From Algibacter miyuki (lineage in GTDB: Bacteria; Bacteroidota; Bacteroidia; Flavobacteriales; Flavobacteriaceae), in the NCBI RefSeq assembly GCF_030409805.1, contig NZ_JAUFQP010000013.1:502501-566500 (forward strand): a stretch of DNA of 64,000 bases, written 5' to 3'. Below the pieces are notes generated by a model, which saw only the letters and a list, made by a program, of their open reading frames with translations, did no database searches and was not told where the DNA came from. Both the position numbers and the translations under genes were made by a program. The first letter of the stretch is position 1; each line of letters starts with the position of its first letter. Of this stretch, positions 17,913 through 27,530 are shown piece by piece.

Positions 17913-20738
17913 TTAAAACATATAATTTAAGGTTAGCATAGTACTTCTAGGTAAAATAGGTACAACAACAAAACTGGCATCAGGGTTATTCTTAATGTAT
18001 TCTTGGGTAGAACCATTAGCATTTGCTCCAAAACTATTGGCACCTAAAAAATTGGCTAATCCATCAGAGTTAAATAGGTTACTCGCTATTAATCTAGCAC
18101 TTAAATTTTTATTTATTTGATACCCTAAACCGGCATCAAAAACACTGTATGCTGCCAGTTGGAACGCATTGGCTACGTTACCTTCGCGTTTTCCGGTATA
18201 TTTCCATTTAATGAAAGACGATACTTTGTCTTTTTGAAATTCAGCAGAAAGGTTGAAAAGTAGTTTAGGATTAAAAGGTAATCGGTTTCCAGAGAAATCT
18301 ATAATGCTATCATCAGCAACATCAACAGAGCCAGCTGCATCATACACTTGCCATTCGGTGGCTTTAGGGTTTTGTATAACACCATTAAAACGAAATGTGA
18401 AATATTGAAACGGATTGTAAATAGTTTCCCATTCTAAACCTAAGGTTTGAGAGCTATTAAACTGAATAGGTGTGTAAAAAATACTGCTTGTATCACCATC
18501 AAATTCAAAGTTAGAAATGCCAATATTTTTTAGTTCACTCCAAAATAAGGTGCTTGTAAACGAGAAGTCTTTAAGTGTCGATTTTAACCCCAATTCAACT
18601 TGATTTATTTCTTGAACTTCGCCAGCTTGATTAATAGGTACATTAGCGAAATTATTGAAGTAATAATTCATTTCTGGAGCTTTATTTCCTTTTGAATAGC
18701 GTCCGAAAAGCGACGTGTCATCAGTTAATTTATAATTTAATCCGGCTGAGTACGATAAGTAATTATAATTAAAGTTGAATTCGTCTTGTTCACCAGTAGG
18801 CGCTAATATATTATTATCATAAATGGTGTTTTCGTTACCATCTAAACCGCCATCTTGAGTAAATGGAGTACTACGGTCGTTGCTTCCTTTATGGTAAATC
18901 GATTCATAACGCAGTCCTAAATCTAGCTGTAACTTATCAGTAATGCTCCAAATATCATTAACAAACGTTGCTATTTGTGCAATTTCAGCACGGCTATTTG
19001 TAAAAAATAAACCACCATAATTACTAACGCCTTGCTCATCCGATAGGTAAACTACAGGGCTACTCGGGTTTTCTAAGGTTACTTGTAGCATGGTTGGATT
19101 ATTATCATAAGTAGAAAAGGCAAAACTACCTTGTGTAAATACCGAGGTATTCGATAAACCAGTGGCAAACCCGAAACTTAAATTGTGTTTATCCCATTTT
19201 TTATTAAGGGTTAACTGTTGCATAAACTCGTCTGCATCATTGTCTTTATACCATGTTGACGTACCCATAACGGCATCATTAGGTAATCGGCCATCGGATA
19301 AATATTCAAAAGAATTACCAGCAAAAATTGGGCTATTATCAATTCTAGCCATTTCGGTTCCTGTTTGTGCGTTCCTGAAAATAATTTGACCTGCAGGAAA
19401 CGGATTGCCGTTACTTGGTAAATAATATGTTGTGAAATCGCTAAGCGATAAAAAGGCGTTACTTATAGAAGTTTGCCAATTCGCATTTTTAGTCGAAAAC
19501 TTCATGTTATTTCTAATAGACCAATTGTTGTCTAAATTTTGAAACAAATCTAAACCTACAGCAAAATCTTTGGCATGTACACCATTAGCAGGGTTAAAAG
19601 CATTCGTTTTTCCTTCATCTAAATAACGTCCGTCAGGAATTGAAGCATCATAAGATGGCATTAATAAAGCGGTCGAGTTAAAATCTTGACCAAAAGCAGC
19701 TTCAGGATCTTCCCAATTTGTGGCGGCAACACCATTATATCGGTTGGTGTAATCGTTTAAATATTTTCCGTAAAGTTTAAAATAGCCTCGAGAATTTACT
19801 TTTGTTAAGTTGAACTTAAACTGCCCACCCTTACTGAAAGTGAAATCGGTATTTCTAGCACCATCATCATGTCGGTAATGTCCGCCAGCGTTAAAAAACC
19901 AATGGTTACCTAAACTGCCACCTAAAACAGCGTCGGCTCTGTAATATGCGTTTCCTTCACCTTGAATACCTGTTTGAAGTTGCACTTCTCCGGTTAATAC
20001 TTCCGATGTACGATGTTTGGAAATAAAATTATAAACGCCACCCGGCGCATTCATAGCGGTAACCGATGCGCTTCCGCCACGTAAAGCTTCAACACTAGAG
20101 GTCATTAAATCCACACGATGAAACAAATCAGGACCATAATAGGAATGTTGTACTAAGCTCACAGGTAGGTCGTCTTCCTGTAAAGATACGTAGTACCAAC
20201 CGGTATCATCTTCAGCAGCAGCCGAAACACCACGTGTATAAATTTTAGTAAATACCTCACCAGCCGATGCGTCGATAAATGTACCTGGAATATTTTGCAA
20301 TAAACTCGCTGTACCTTGAGGAATAGTTTGTTTTATAGCTTGCGTATTTAATGTACTTACAGAAGTACTAGATTCTAACTGCGTTTTTGGACTGAAACTT
20401 CCAGTAAGAACAACGGTGTGTAAATTAAGTAAGTCGGTATTTAAAACAGAATTAAAAACGGTGCTGTTTTTATTAACTGTAATCTGGTTTGTAATAGTTT
20501 TAAAACCTAAATGCGAAATGGTTAAATTGTATATTCCGTTAGGTACCTTTGAAAAATTGAAATTCCCATCAGAGTTTGTTGCGGTGTATTGCTTCGTGCT
20601 TGTGTCTAATTCAATATAAGCACCAGTTATTGGCGCATTGCTAACGTCTGTAATAGTTCCACTAATTGATGTTTGGGCGTGGCCTAAATAAGCGCAAGCT
20701 GTTATAAAAAAATAAGTGAATAGCTTTAGTCTAGTCAT
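17913..20738 (-). CDS. TonB-dependent outer-membrane receptor
   Basis: A 941-residue receptor that imports a ligand across the outer membrane using TonB energy. Residues 1-21 are a signal peptide (ending GHAQ). Residues about 22-110 are a carboxypeptidase-regulatory-like domain (ISGTITDVSNAPITGAYIEL). The plug follows from about 125 (QTIPQGTASLLQNIPG; GGSASVTAMNAPGGVYNF), then a 22-strand barrel ending in TLNYMF. There is no SusD partner. It is divergent from an AraC regulator and a sugar operon, so its ligand is probably the sugar handled there. Confidence 0.95.
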   Translation of the reverse strand: MTRLKLFTYFFITACAYLGHAQTSISGTITDVSNAPITGAYIELDTSTKQYTATNSDGNFNFSKVPNGIYNLTISHLGFKTITNQITVNKNSTVFNSVLNTDLLNLHTVVLTGSFSPKTQLESSTSVSTLNTQAIKQTIPQGTASLLQNIPGTFIDASAGEVFTKIYTRGVSAAAEDDTGWYYVSLQEDDLPVSLVQHSYYGPDLFHRVDLMTSSVEALRGGSASVTAMNAPGGVYNFISKHRTSEVLTGEVQLQTGIQGEGNAYYRADAVLGGSLGNHWFFNAGGHYRHDDGARNTDFTFSKGGQFKFNLTKVNSRGYFKLYGKYLNDYTNRYNGVAATNWEDPEAAFGQDFNSTALLMPSYDASIPDGRYLDEGKTNAFNPANGVHAKDFAVGLDLFQNLDNNWSIRNNMKFSTKNANWQTSISNAFLSLSDFTTYYLPSNGNPFPAGQIIFRNAQTGTEMARIDNSPIFAGNSFEYLSDGRLPNDAVMGTSTWYKDNDADEFMQQLTLNKKWDKHNLSFGFATGLSNTSVFTQGSFAFSTYDNNPTMLQVTLENPSSPVVYLSDEQGVSNYGGLFFTNSRAEIAQIATFVNDIWSITDKLQLDLGLRYESIYHKGSNDRSTPFTQDGGLDGNENTIYDNNILAPTGEQDEFNFNYNYLSYSAGLNYKLTDDTSLFGRYSKGNKAPEMNYYFNNFANVPINQAGEVQEINQVELGLKSTLKDFSFTSTLFWSELKNIGISNFEFDGDTSSIFYTPIQFNSSQTLGLEWETIYNPFQYFTFRFNGVIQNPKATEWQVYDAAGSVDVADDSIIDFSGNRLPFNPKLLFNLSAEFQKDKVSSFIKWKYTGKREGNVANAFQLAAYSVFDAGLGYQINKNLSARLIASNLFNSDGLANFLGANSFGANANGSTQEYIKNNPDASFVVVPILPRSTMLTLNYMF

Positions 20739-20779
20739 AAGTTTAAGGAGAATAATAGTTGGTTTATATTATTAGGTTG

Positions 20780-20787
20780 CAAATTTA
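20780..20787 (-). promoter_or_regulatory. TonB receptor -7 element
   Basis: TAAATTTG on minus matches TAnnTTTG, 42 nt before the receptor start. The motif TGCAAAT at 20778-20784 (plus strand) overlaps it and also occurs in the inverted repeat at 20918-20934. Confidence 0.5.
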
Positions 20788-20917
20788 TAAAATATATCCG
20801 CATTTCTGTCTATATTAAACCAATGAAAGCATTCAAACAAAAGTCGTTTTTTTAAGGTTTATAAGTGTATTTATGTTAAAAAAATAAAGCCTTTTAATTA
20901 TTGAAAATAAATGTGTA

Positions 20918-20934
20918 ATTTGCAAGGTGCAAAT
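20918..20934. promoter_or_regulatory. Inverted repeat, candidate AraC operator
   Basis: ATTTGCA-AGG-TGCAAAT, perfect 7-3-7 symmetry, 16 nt before the AraC start codon. A third TGCAAAT overlaps the TonB receptor -7 element. The pattern fits a regulator acting on both divergent genes. Only the sequence symmetry is observed. Confidence 0.45.
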
Positions 20935-20949
20935 GTTTAAATAATTTCA

Positions 20950-21981
20950 GTGAAAATAAACAAAGTAAATATTGAGCCTTATCAAGCTGATGGTATTGTT
21001 TACCATGCCGATACATGTTTGCCGTTAATTGATGCTTTTGATAGAAAGAAAATTAAGTTTAAAGCATTAGCTAGACATACTTATCCGGGCGATCGTTTGG
21101 ATGAAAATACCATTGGACTTAATAGTATTGGGTACTGGGATGCTAATGAACCACAAGATTGGGGGTTAGATTGGCATAGAAATGAAGGTATCGAATTTCA
21201 TTTTTTAGAATCCGGAACCATGCCTTATGGACAGGAAAATAAAGAAGTTTTACTCACACCAAACCATATAACTATTACTCGACCTTGGGAAGCGCATCGC
21301 GTAGGAAACCCAGCAGTAGGTATGGGGAAAATCTATTGGGTTATTTTAGATTTAGGTGTTCGTAGACCGCATCAAGATTGGGTTTGGCCCGAATGGATTA
21401 CTTTAACACCTCAAGATTTAGGGAGGTTAACCACGATTTTACGTCAGAATGAAAAGTTTGTTTGGAAAACCGATCAAAAGGTGCGCGATTGTTTTCTTCG
21501 GATTTATAAAGCCATTAATTCAGATGTTGCAGGAAGTAGCGCATCACGAATACGGTTGCTCGTAAATTATTTGCTAATTCTGTTACTAGATTTGTTGAAT
21601 ACAGAAGATATTGTTTTAAATGAATCATTAACCGATAGTTCTCGAAGTGTAAAATTCTTTTTAGATGAATTAGGAAATACGCTTTCAGAAAACTGGACGG
21701 TAGAACTTATGGCCGAGTCTGCTGGTGTTGGTGTTACACGTTTTACCCATCATTGTAAACGTTTAACAAACGTAACGCCTATGCGTTATTTAACCATGAA
21801 ACGTTTAGATTTATCCAAAAAATTACTTCAAGAAAACGCCGACTTAACTATCGCAGAAGTCGCTTATATGTCTGGTTTTGCAACAAGTCAGTACTTTGCA
21901 ACCGTGTTTAAAAAACACGAAAAATGTTCTCCTAATAGTTATAGGCTACAACATGCTGTAGCAGATTTAACTAGTGTATAA
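20950..21981 (+). CDS. AraC-family transcriptional regulator
   Basis: A 343-residue one-component regulator. Residues about 10-180 form a cupin-like sugar-sensing domain (HRNEGIEFHFLESGTMPYG; HITITRPWEAHRVGNP). Residues about 235-335 are the double helix-turn-helix (ENWTVELMAESAGVGVTRFT; LTIAEVAYMSGFATSQYFAT). The start is GTG; no ATG is available upstream in frame. It lies between the divergent TonB receptor and the sugar operon, so it probably controls both, with the sugar or a derivative as effector. Confidence 0.93.
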   Translation: MKINKVNIEPYQADGIVYHADTCLPLIDAFDRKKIKFKALARHTYPGDRLDENTIGLNSIGYWDANEPQDWGLDWHRNEGIEFHFLESGTMPYGQENKEVLLTPNHITITRPWEAHRVGNPAVGMGKIYWVILDLGVRRPHQDWVWPEWITLTPQDLGRLTTILRQNEKFVWKTDQKVRDCFLRIYKAINSDVAGSSASRIRLLVNYLLILLLDLLNTEDIVLNESLTDSSRSVKFFLDELGNTLSENWTVELMAESAGVGVTRFTHHCKRLTNVTPMRYLTMKRLDLSKKLLQENADLTIAEVAYMSGFATSQYFATVFKKHEKCSPNSYRLQHAVADLTSV

Positions 21982-22064
21982 ATTCTTTCATTGAATAATT
22001 ATACACATTGTTATCAATTCAATGTTCTATTTTCACTAAGTAAAAATTACAGCTATTGTTTTTG

Positions 22065-22092
22065 CTGAAATTCGCTTGAATTTTAATTTCAG
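22065..22092. promoter_or_regulatory. Inverted repeat upstream of the sugar operon
   Basis: CTGAAATT and AATTTCAG are perfect inverted arms 12 nt apart, 61 nt before the MFS start. A -7-like TGTAATTTG lies just downstream near 22114-22122. Candidate operator; nothing more is shown. Confidence 0.35.
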
Positions 22093-22153
22093 GAATATCA
22101 TTGATTTCAGTGATGTAATTTGAACACCAACTAAACCAACTAAATATTTTAAA

Positions 22154-23326
22154 ATGGAAAACATTAATACGAAACGACTTTTTCTAGGAAGTTGTTTAGC
22201 TTTGATTACAACAGCAATGACTTTTGCTATTCGCGCAAGATTAGAAACCGTTTTCGGACCCGAAGGCGTTGGGTTAACCTTAGAGCAAATAGGCTACGCC
22301 TTTACACCCGCTTTTTTCGGATTTACAATTGCCATGATTTTTGGAGGTCCTATGGTTGATTTTCTCGGCATTAAAAAAATTACATGGATTGCCTTTATCA
22401 TGCATGCCGTTGGTATTGTTTGGACTATTATGGCAGATTCTATGTCGTCCTTATTTTTAGCTACCTTATTTGTAGGTATTGGTAATGGTATGGTAGAAGC
22501 GGCTTTAAACCCGATGATAGCTTCCATGTATACCAACGAAAAAACAAAAATGTTAAACCGATTTCACGTATGGTTTCCAGGCGGTATCGTAATTGGGTCC
22601 ATTGTAGGTTGGCTTATTATGGATGTTATGGGCTTAAGCTGGCAAATTATGGTGGCTACTTTATTTGTGCCTTTAATAGCGTATGGCGTTTTGTTTTTCG
22701 GACAAGTTTTTCCGCTTACCGAGCGTGTGCAAATGGGCGTTAGTAATAAAAAAATGTTCTCAAGCGTCGGGAAACCTTTATTCTTATTTATGGTGTTTTG
22801 CATGCTCTTAACAGCAGCTTCAGAATTAGGAACCACGCAACGTATAGAATCTTTGTTAAAAGAATCGGTAGCAGTACCCCTTTTAGTATTAGCATTTATT
22901 AACGGAATTATGGCTTTAGGACGTTTATTTGCAGGGCAAGTGGTTCATAAATTAAAGCCTTCCGGAATGCTTTTATATTCAGCAATTTTTACCTTTATAG
23001 GACTTTGGTTATTAACCGTTACTAGTGGTGGAATGACCTTTGTTGCAGCAGCAGTTTTTGCAATTGGAGTTACTTTCTTTTGGCCAACTATGTTAGGTTT
23101 TGTTGCAGAATATTTACCAGAAACAGGAGCGCTTGGATTATCCATTATGGGGGGCGCAGGAATGTTTTCAGTATCATTAGTATTACCTATTATGGGTAAA
23201 TTAATGGACGATGCAAATGCTTCTGAAGCGTTAAGAACCATGTCTATTTTACCGGCAATCCTTATTGTAGCATTTATCGGTTTAAATATTTACATGAAAA
23301 AAAGAGACAAAGCGGCAAAGGCATAA
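22154..23326 (+). CDS. MFS transporter, sugar-type
   Basis: A 390-residue inner-membrane protein with about 12 hydrophobic segments, of major facilitator type. The first segment reads LFLGSCLALITTAMTFAIRA. GIGNGMVEAALNPMIASMY is like the conserved region of FucP-type sugar permeases, and a loop-rich half-way point lies near residue 195. It is first of five same-strand genes with gaps of 65, 14, -1 and 14 nt and presumably imports the sugar into the cytosol. The substrate is not readable. Confidence 0.92.
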   Translation: MENINTKRLFLGSCLALITTAMTFAIRARLETVFGPEGVGLTLEQIGYAFTPAFFGFTIAMIFGGPMVDFLGIKKITWIAFIMHAVGIVWTIMADSMSSLFLATLFVGIGNGMVEAALNPMIASMYTNEKTKMLNRFHVWFPGGIVIGSIVGWLIMDVMGLSWQIMVATLFVPLIAYGVLFFGQVFPLTERVQMGVSNKKMFSSVGKPLFLFMVFCMLLTAASELGTTQRIESLLKESVAVPLLVLAFINGIMALGRLFAGQVVHKLKPSGMLLYSAIFTFIGLWLLTVTSGGMTFVAAAVFAIGVTFFWPTMLGFVAEYLPETGALGLSIMGGAGMFSVSLVLPIMGKLMDDANASEALRTMSILPAILIVAFIGLNIYMKKRDKAAKA

Positions 23327-23391
23327 TAAATTTATTATTGAATTTATAAGAAAGCTGCGTTTTATCATATAAAATAATAACGAAAATAATA

Positions 23392-24525
23392 ATGGCAAAA
23401 AAAATTAAACTAGGCATTTTAGGTGGAGGCGGCGACTCGTTAATTGGCGTACTTCATAGAGTGGCTTCGGCTATGCATGATCAATTTGAAATTGTTGGTG
23501 GTGTTTTTAATCCAGATATTGATAAAAGTATCGCTTTCGCGGAAGAAATAGGGCTTCCAACCAATCGTATTTATAAAGATTTAGATGCTTTTGTAGCTGG
23601 AGAGGCTAAGCTTTCAGAAGATGAAAGAATTCAGGTTGTTTCAGTATTAACTCCTAATTTTTTACATTTTCCTATGGCGAAAAAATTAGTAGATAATGGC
23701 TTCCATGTTATTTGTGAAAAGCCATTAACAACGTCGCTTGAAGAAGCAGTGATACTCGAAGAGGCTGTTAAAAAAGCACAAACAGTTTTTGCAGTAACTT
23801 ATACATATACAGGATATCCAATAGTTAGGCAAATGCGCGAAATGATTCAATCTGGCGTAATTGGTGAAGTCCATAAAGTAGATATTCAATATTATCAAGG
23901 TTGGATAAATCCAATACTTCATGACAAAAAAGTGCGTGAAACCATTTGGCGATTAGATCCTACAAAAGCAGGAATTAGTAGTTGTATTGGAGATATTGGC
24001 ACTCATGCTTTTAATATGGCGGAATACTTAACAGGCAAGGAAGTGAAAACTATTTTAGCGGACCTTAACACACGTTACGAAGATGTACAACTCGATGTTG
24101 ATGGTACGGTGTTAATCCGTTTTTCCGATTATTCAAAAGGTGTTATTCGAGCAAGTCAAATTGCAACAGGTGAAGAAAATGGACTTACAGTGAAAATTTA
24201 TGGCTCTAAAGGTGGATTTAATTGGGAGCAAGAAAATCCAAATTTCTTATACCATTTAACCGATGATAAACCAGTTCAAATATTAAAACCGGGGCATGCC
24301 TATAATGGAGAGGTGTCTTTAGATGGAACAAAATTACCTCCAGGGCATCCAGAAGGAATTTTCGATTCTATGGGTAATATTTATTACGGAGTTGCAAAAG
24401 CAATTCGTGGTTTAGACTATGATAACGGGGAATTTATAAATGTTTATGATGGTGTTCGTGGAATGAAGTTTATTGAAAAATGTGTAGAATCTCACCAATC
24501 TGGTAATGTGTGGCTAGATTTATAA
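23392..24525 (+). CDS. Gfo/Idh/MocA-family oxidoreductase
   Basis: A 377-residue NAD(P)-dependent sugar oxidoreductase. The N-terminal Rossmann motif is GILGGGGDSLIG (residues 8-19), and the family motif CEKPLTT is near residue 108. The C-terminal domain carries the GDIGTHAFNMAEY catalytic-type segment near 202. Enzymes of this family next to DUF1080 and TIM-barrel isomerases act in 3-keto-glycoside metabolism in Bacteroidota, so C3 oxidation or reduction of a glycoside is the likely role. Confidence 0.92.
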   Translation: MAKKIKLGILGGGGDSLIGVLHRVASAMHDQFEIVGGVFNPDIDKSIAFAEEIGLPTNRIYKDLDAFVAGEAKLSEDERIQVVSVLTPNFLHFPMAKKLVDNGFHVICEKPLTTSLEEAVILEEAVKKAQTVFAVTYTYTGYPIVRQMREMIQSGVIGEVHKVDIQYYQGWINPILHDKKVRETIWRLDPTKAGISSCIGDIGTHAFNMAEYLTGKEVKTILADLNTRYEDVQLDVDGTVLIRFSDYSKGVIRASQIATGEENGLTVKIYGSKGGFNWEQENPNFLYHLTDDKPVQILKPGHAYNGEVSLDGTKLPPGHPEGIFDSMGNIYYGVAKAIRGLDYDNGEFINVYDGVRGMKFIEKCVESHQSGNVWLDL

Positions 24526-24539
24526 AATAATATTAAAGT

Positions 24540-25592
24540 ATGAAAACAATAAAAGGACCAGCAATATTTTTAGCGCAATTCGCAGGAAGCGAAGCGCCAT
24601 TCGACACTTTAGATAATTTGTGTAAATGGGCGGCCGATTTAGGTTATAAAGGAATTCAAATTCCAACTTGGGAAACCGGATTAATTGATATAGAAACAGC
24701 TGCGGGAAGTCAAACCTATTGCGATGAGTTAAAAGGAAAAGTGAATTCGTATGGTTTAGAAATCACCGAATTGTCAACACATTTACAAGGGCAATTAGTT
24801 GCAGTAAACCCAGCTTATGATACCTTATTTGATGGTTTTGCTCCAGATGCAGTTAAAGGTAATCCTAAAGCGAGAACAGAATGGGCTATCGATTTTGTTA
24901 AAAAATCAGGAACCGCAAGTGGTAGATTGGGCTTAAAATCTCACGCTTCCTTTTCGGGGGCTTTATTATGGCACACCATGTATCCATGGCCACAACGTCC
25001 GCAAGGTTTGGTGGAAATGGGTTTTGAAGAATTAGCAAAACGTTGGTTGCCAATTTTAAATCACTTTGATGAACATAATGTGGATATCTGTTATGAACTT
25101 CACCCAGGTGAAGATTTACATGATGGTGTGTCTTTCGAACGTTTTTTAGAAGCTACAGGAAATCATAAACGAGCCAATATTCTTTACGATCCAAGTCATT
25201 TTGTACTTCAACAGTTAGATTATTTAAAGTTTATCGATTATTACCACGAACGTATTAAAGCCTTTCACGTGAAGGATGCTGAATTCAATATGTCTGGAAA
25301 ACAAGGTGTTTACGGAGGTTATTCGGATTGGCAAGATCGTGCAGGTCGTTTCAGATCTTTGGGTGATGGTCAAGTTGATTTCAAAAGTATTTTCACTAAA
25401 CTAACCAAATACGATTGCGATGTTTGGGCGGTTATGGAATGGGAATGTTGTATAAAATCTTCAGCTCAAGGAGCAAGAGAAGGTGCGCCATTTATTCAGA
25501 AACATATAATTGAAGCTGCCGAACGTAGTTTTGACGATTTTGCAGGTGCGAAACCAGATCAAGAATTTTTGAAAAGTATACTTGGAATTTAA
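24540..25592 (+). CDS. Sugar phosphate isomerase/epimerase-like TIM barrel
   Basis: A 350-residue cytosolic enzyme of the xylose-isomerase-like TIM-barrel family. Metal-binding-type residues are visible in CYELHPGED, YDPSHFVLQ, KAFHVKDAEF and AVMEWECC. It follows the oxidoreductase by 14 nt and its stop codon overlaps the next start (TAATG). It probably isomerises or cleaves the keto-sugar product of its neighbours. The exact reaction is unknown. Confidence 0.9.
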   Translation: MKTIKGPAIFLAQFAGSEAPFDTLDNLCKWAADLGYKGIQIPTWETGLIDIETAAGSQTYCDELKGKVNSYGLEITELSTHLQGQLVAVNPAYDTLFDGFAPDAVKGNPKARTEWAIDFVKKSGTASGRLGLKSHASFSGALLWHTMYPWPQRPQGLVEMGFEELAKRWLPILNHFDEHNVDICYELHPGEDLHDGVSFERFLEATGNHKRANILYDPSHFVLQQLDYLKFIDYYHERIKAFHVKDAEFNMSGKQGVYGGYSDWQDRAGRFRSLGDGQVDFKSIFTKLTKYDCDVWAVMEWECCIKSSAQGAREGAPFIQKHIIEAAERSFDDFAGAKPDQEFLKSILGI

Positions 25593-26383
25593 TGAATAAA
25601 AGTTTAGTCATTTTAATAGTCTTCGTTGTTGCATCTTGTAGTAAAAAGGTTGTAAGTGTTGTTTCAAACGAAAAGGTTGAAATGAATAAAGGCTTAATTG
25701 AACCCAAAAAGCCAAAAGAAACTGAAGTTTGGGGGCCCAAGCCTAAAGTTGTTACAGTAGACGAGGAAACTAAAATTCCGTCGGATGCGATTGTATTATT
25801 TAACGGTTCTAATTTTGAGGAATGGGTGTCTTCCACCGATTCTTCAAATGTGAATTGGGTTTTAAACCCAGATAAGAGTATGACTGTTAAAAACAAGGCA
25901 GGCGATATTCAAACCAAACGTAATTTTGGCGATATGCAACTGCATATAGAGTGGAAATCTTCCAAAGAAATAAGAGGAGATGGCCAACATCGATCTAATA
26001 GTGGTGTGTTTATTCAAAACAGGTATGAAGTACAGGTTTTAGATAATAATGATAACGAAACCTATGTTAATGGTCAAGTGGGGTCTATCTACAAGCAAGG
26101 TACGCCATTGGCTAAAGCATCTTCAAAAACGGGAGATTGGAATGTTTATGATATTATTTATCACGCACCCAAATTTAATGATGCCGGAGAAAAAACAGAA
26201 TCTGGTACCATAACGGTACTTCACAATGGTGTATTAATCCAAGATCATTACAAAATTAAAGGAACAACTCAGTTTATTGGGTGGCCCAAAAACAAACCAC
26301 ATGGAAAAGCGCCAATTAAATTACAAGATCATCGCGATAATAGCGGCGTTAGCTATAGAAATATTTGGGTTAGAGAATTATAA
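25592..26383 (+). CDS. DUF1080 (3-keto-disaccharide hydrolase-like) lipoprotein
   Basis: 263 residues. The lipobox VASC places the anchor at Cys16, and a charged linker to about residue 65 precedes a single jelly-roll domain (IVLFNGSNFEEWVSSTDSSN; SNSGVFIQNRYEVQVLDN; HRDNSGVSYRNIWVREL). This is the DUF1080 family, of which some members hydrolyse 3-keto-glycosides. Translation is coupled to the isomerase through a 1-nt overlap. It probably acts outside the inner membrane on the oxidised glycoside. Confidence 0.92.
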   Translation: MNKSLVILIVFVVASCSKKVVSVVSNEKVEMNKGLIEPKKPKETEVWGPKPKVVTVDEETKIPSDAIVLFNGSNFEEWVSSTDSSNVNWVLNPDKSMTVKNKAGDIQTKRNFGDMQLHIEWKSSKEIRGDGQHRSNSGVFIQNRYEVQVLDNNDNETYVNGQVGSIYKQGTPLAKASSKTGDWNVYDIIYHAPKFNDAGEKTESGTITVLHNGVLIQDHYKIKGTTQFIGWPKNKPHGKAPIKLQDHRDNSGVSYRNIWVREL

Positions 26384-26397
26384 AAAAAATATAAATT

Positions 26398-27375
26398 ATG
26401 ATAAATCGTATTGTTGTTTTACTAATAAGTCTTTGTTTTATTAGTAATAGCTATTCATCTAATCCAATTAAGGGTAAAATAAAAGTGCTTATTGTTGACG
26501 GACAAAATAACCATACGGTTTGGCCAAAATCAACGATTATGATGAAACAATATCTTGAAGAAACAGGCATGTTTACGGTTGATATTGCGCGAACTAAATA
26601 TTTAAATAATAGTGAAGAACATAAAGATTGGTTAGGTTTTGCGAATGTTGCTGAAGGTGTTGAAGGGAAGCCGAAAACAGATCCCGATTTTAATCCTAAA
26701 TTTTCAAAGTACGATGTGGTAATTTCTAATTTTGGATACAAAGCAGCGTCTTGGCCAGAGAAAGTTCAGAAGAACTTTGAAAAATATATTAAAAAAGGAG
26801 GAGGCTTTGTGAGTGTGCATGCAGCCGATAATAGTTTCCCGGAATGGACAGCCTATAATGAAATGATTGCTATAGGTGGTTGGGGCGGACGAACTGAAAA
26901 GCATGGACCTTATTTATATATTGACAAAGACAATAAGCCCAAAAAAGATTACAGCCCTGGCAAAGGAGGAACTCATGGTAAAAGAGAGGCTTTTGCCGTA
27001 ACAAATTATAATACCGAGCACCCAATTACAAAAGGAATGCCAAAGGTTTGGATGCATGCACCAGACGAGTGTTACGCTTTTATGAGAGGGCCTGCAGAAA
27101 ATGTAACCATTTTAGCAACGGCAGTATCTACAAAGAAAAAGCCTGAATTAGAGCAAAAAGAACCTGTGGCTATGGTTATCGATTATGGTAAAGGCAGAAT
27201 ATTTCACACCACTTTGGGGCACGATACACAGTCGTTTGAATGTGTAGGTTTTATAACCTTATTAAAACGTGGGGTAGAGTGGGCTGCAACAAATAAAGTA
27301 ACTCAGACAGAATTACCTGACGATTTTCCGTCAGAAGATAAAGTCTCTTCAAGAAATTTCAATTTCGCAAAATAA
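26398..27375 (+). CDS. ThuA-domain secreted protein
   Basis: 325 residues with a signal peptide (ending NSYSS near residue 21). The rest is a ThuA-like, glutamine-amidotransferase-fold domain: KVLIVDGQNNHTVWPKS near residue 29, GGGFVSVHAADNSFP near 134, and KGRIFHTTLGHDTQSF near 263. ThuA proteins are tied to trehalose or keto-sugar use, but their biochemistry is little known. It is last of the sugar operon, 14 nt after the DUF1080 gene, and a terminator follows. Confidence 0.9.
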   Translation: MINRIVVLLISLCFISNSYSSNPIKGKIKVLIVDGQNNHTVWPKSTIMMKQYLEETGMFTVDIARTKYLNNSEEHKDWLGFANVAEGVEGKPKTDPDFNPKFSKYDVVISNFGYKAASWPEKVQKNFEKYIKKGGGFVSVHAADNSFPEWTAYNEMIAIGGWGGRTEKHGPYLYIDKDNKPKKDYSPGKGGTHGKREAFAVTNYNTEHPITKGMPKVWMHAPDECYAFMRGPAENVTILATAVSTKKKPELEQKEPVAMVIDYGKGRIFHTTLGHDTQSFECVGFITLLKRGVEWAATNKVTQTELPDDFPSEDKVSSRNFNFAK

Positions 27376-27384
27376 ATGATATTC

Positions 27385-27421
27385 AAAAGCATTAATAAAT
27401 AGTAGCTTATTTATGCTTTTT
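27385..27421 (+). terminator. Terminator of the sugar operon
   Basis: AAAAGCAT-t-AATAA pairs with TTATT-t-ATGCTTTT, with one internal mismatch, followed by T residues. Confidence 0.8.
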
Positions 27422-27494
27422 GATAACAAAAATATCAGATTAATATAATTGCACAATATTAAATGTAAATCACCTCTATTTTTTATGTTTAATG

Positions 27495-27524
27495 TTGTGT
27501 AATTCATAATTAATTGTAATTTTG
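27495..27524 (+). promoter_or_regulatory. Promoter of the arginine-proline operon leader
   Basis: TTGTG (27495-27499) and TAATTTTG (27517-27524), 17 nt apart, match the Bacteroidota consensus well. Transcription would start near 27531, more than 300 nt before the first structural gene. Confidence 0.6.
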
Positions 27525-27530
27525 CTGCTT

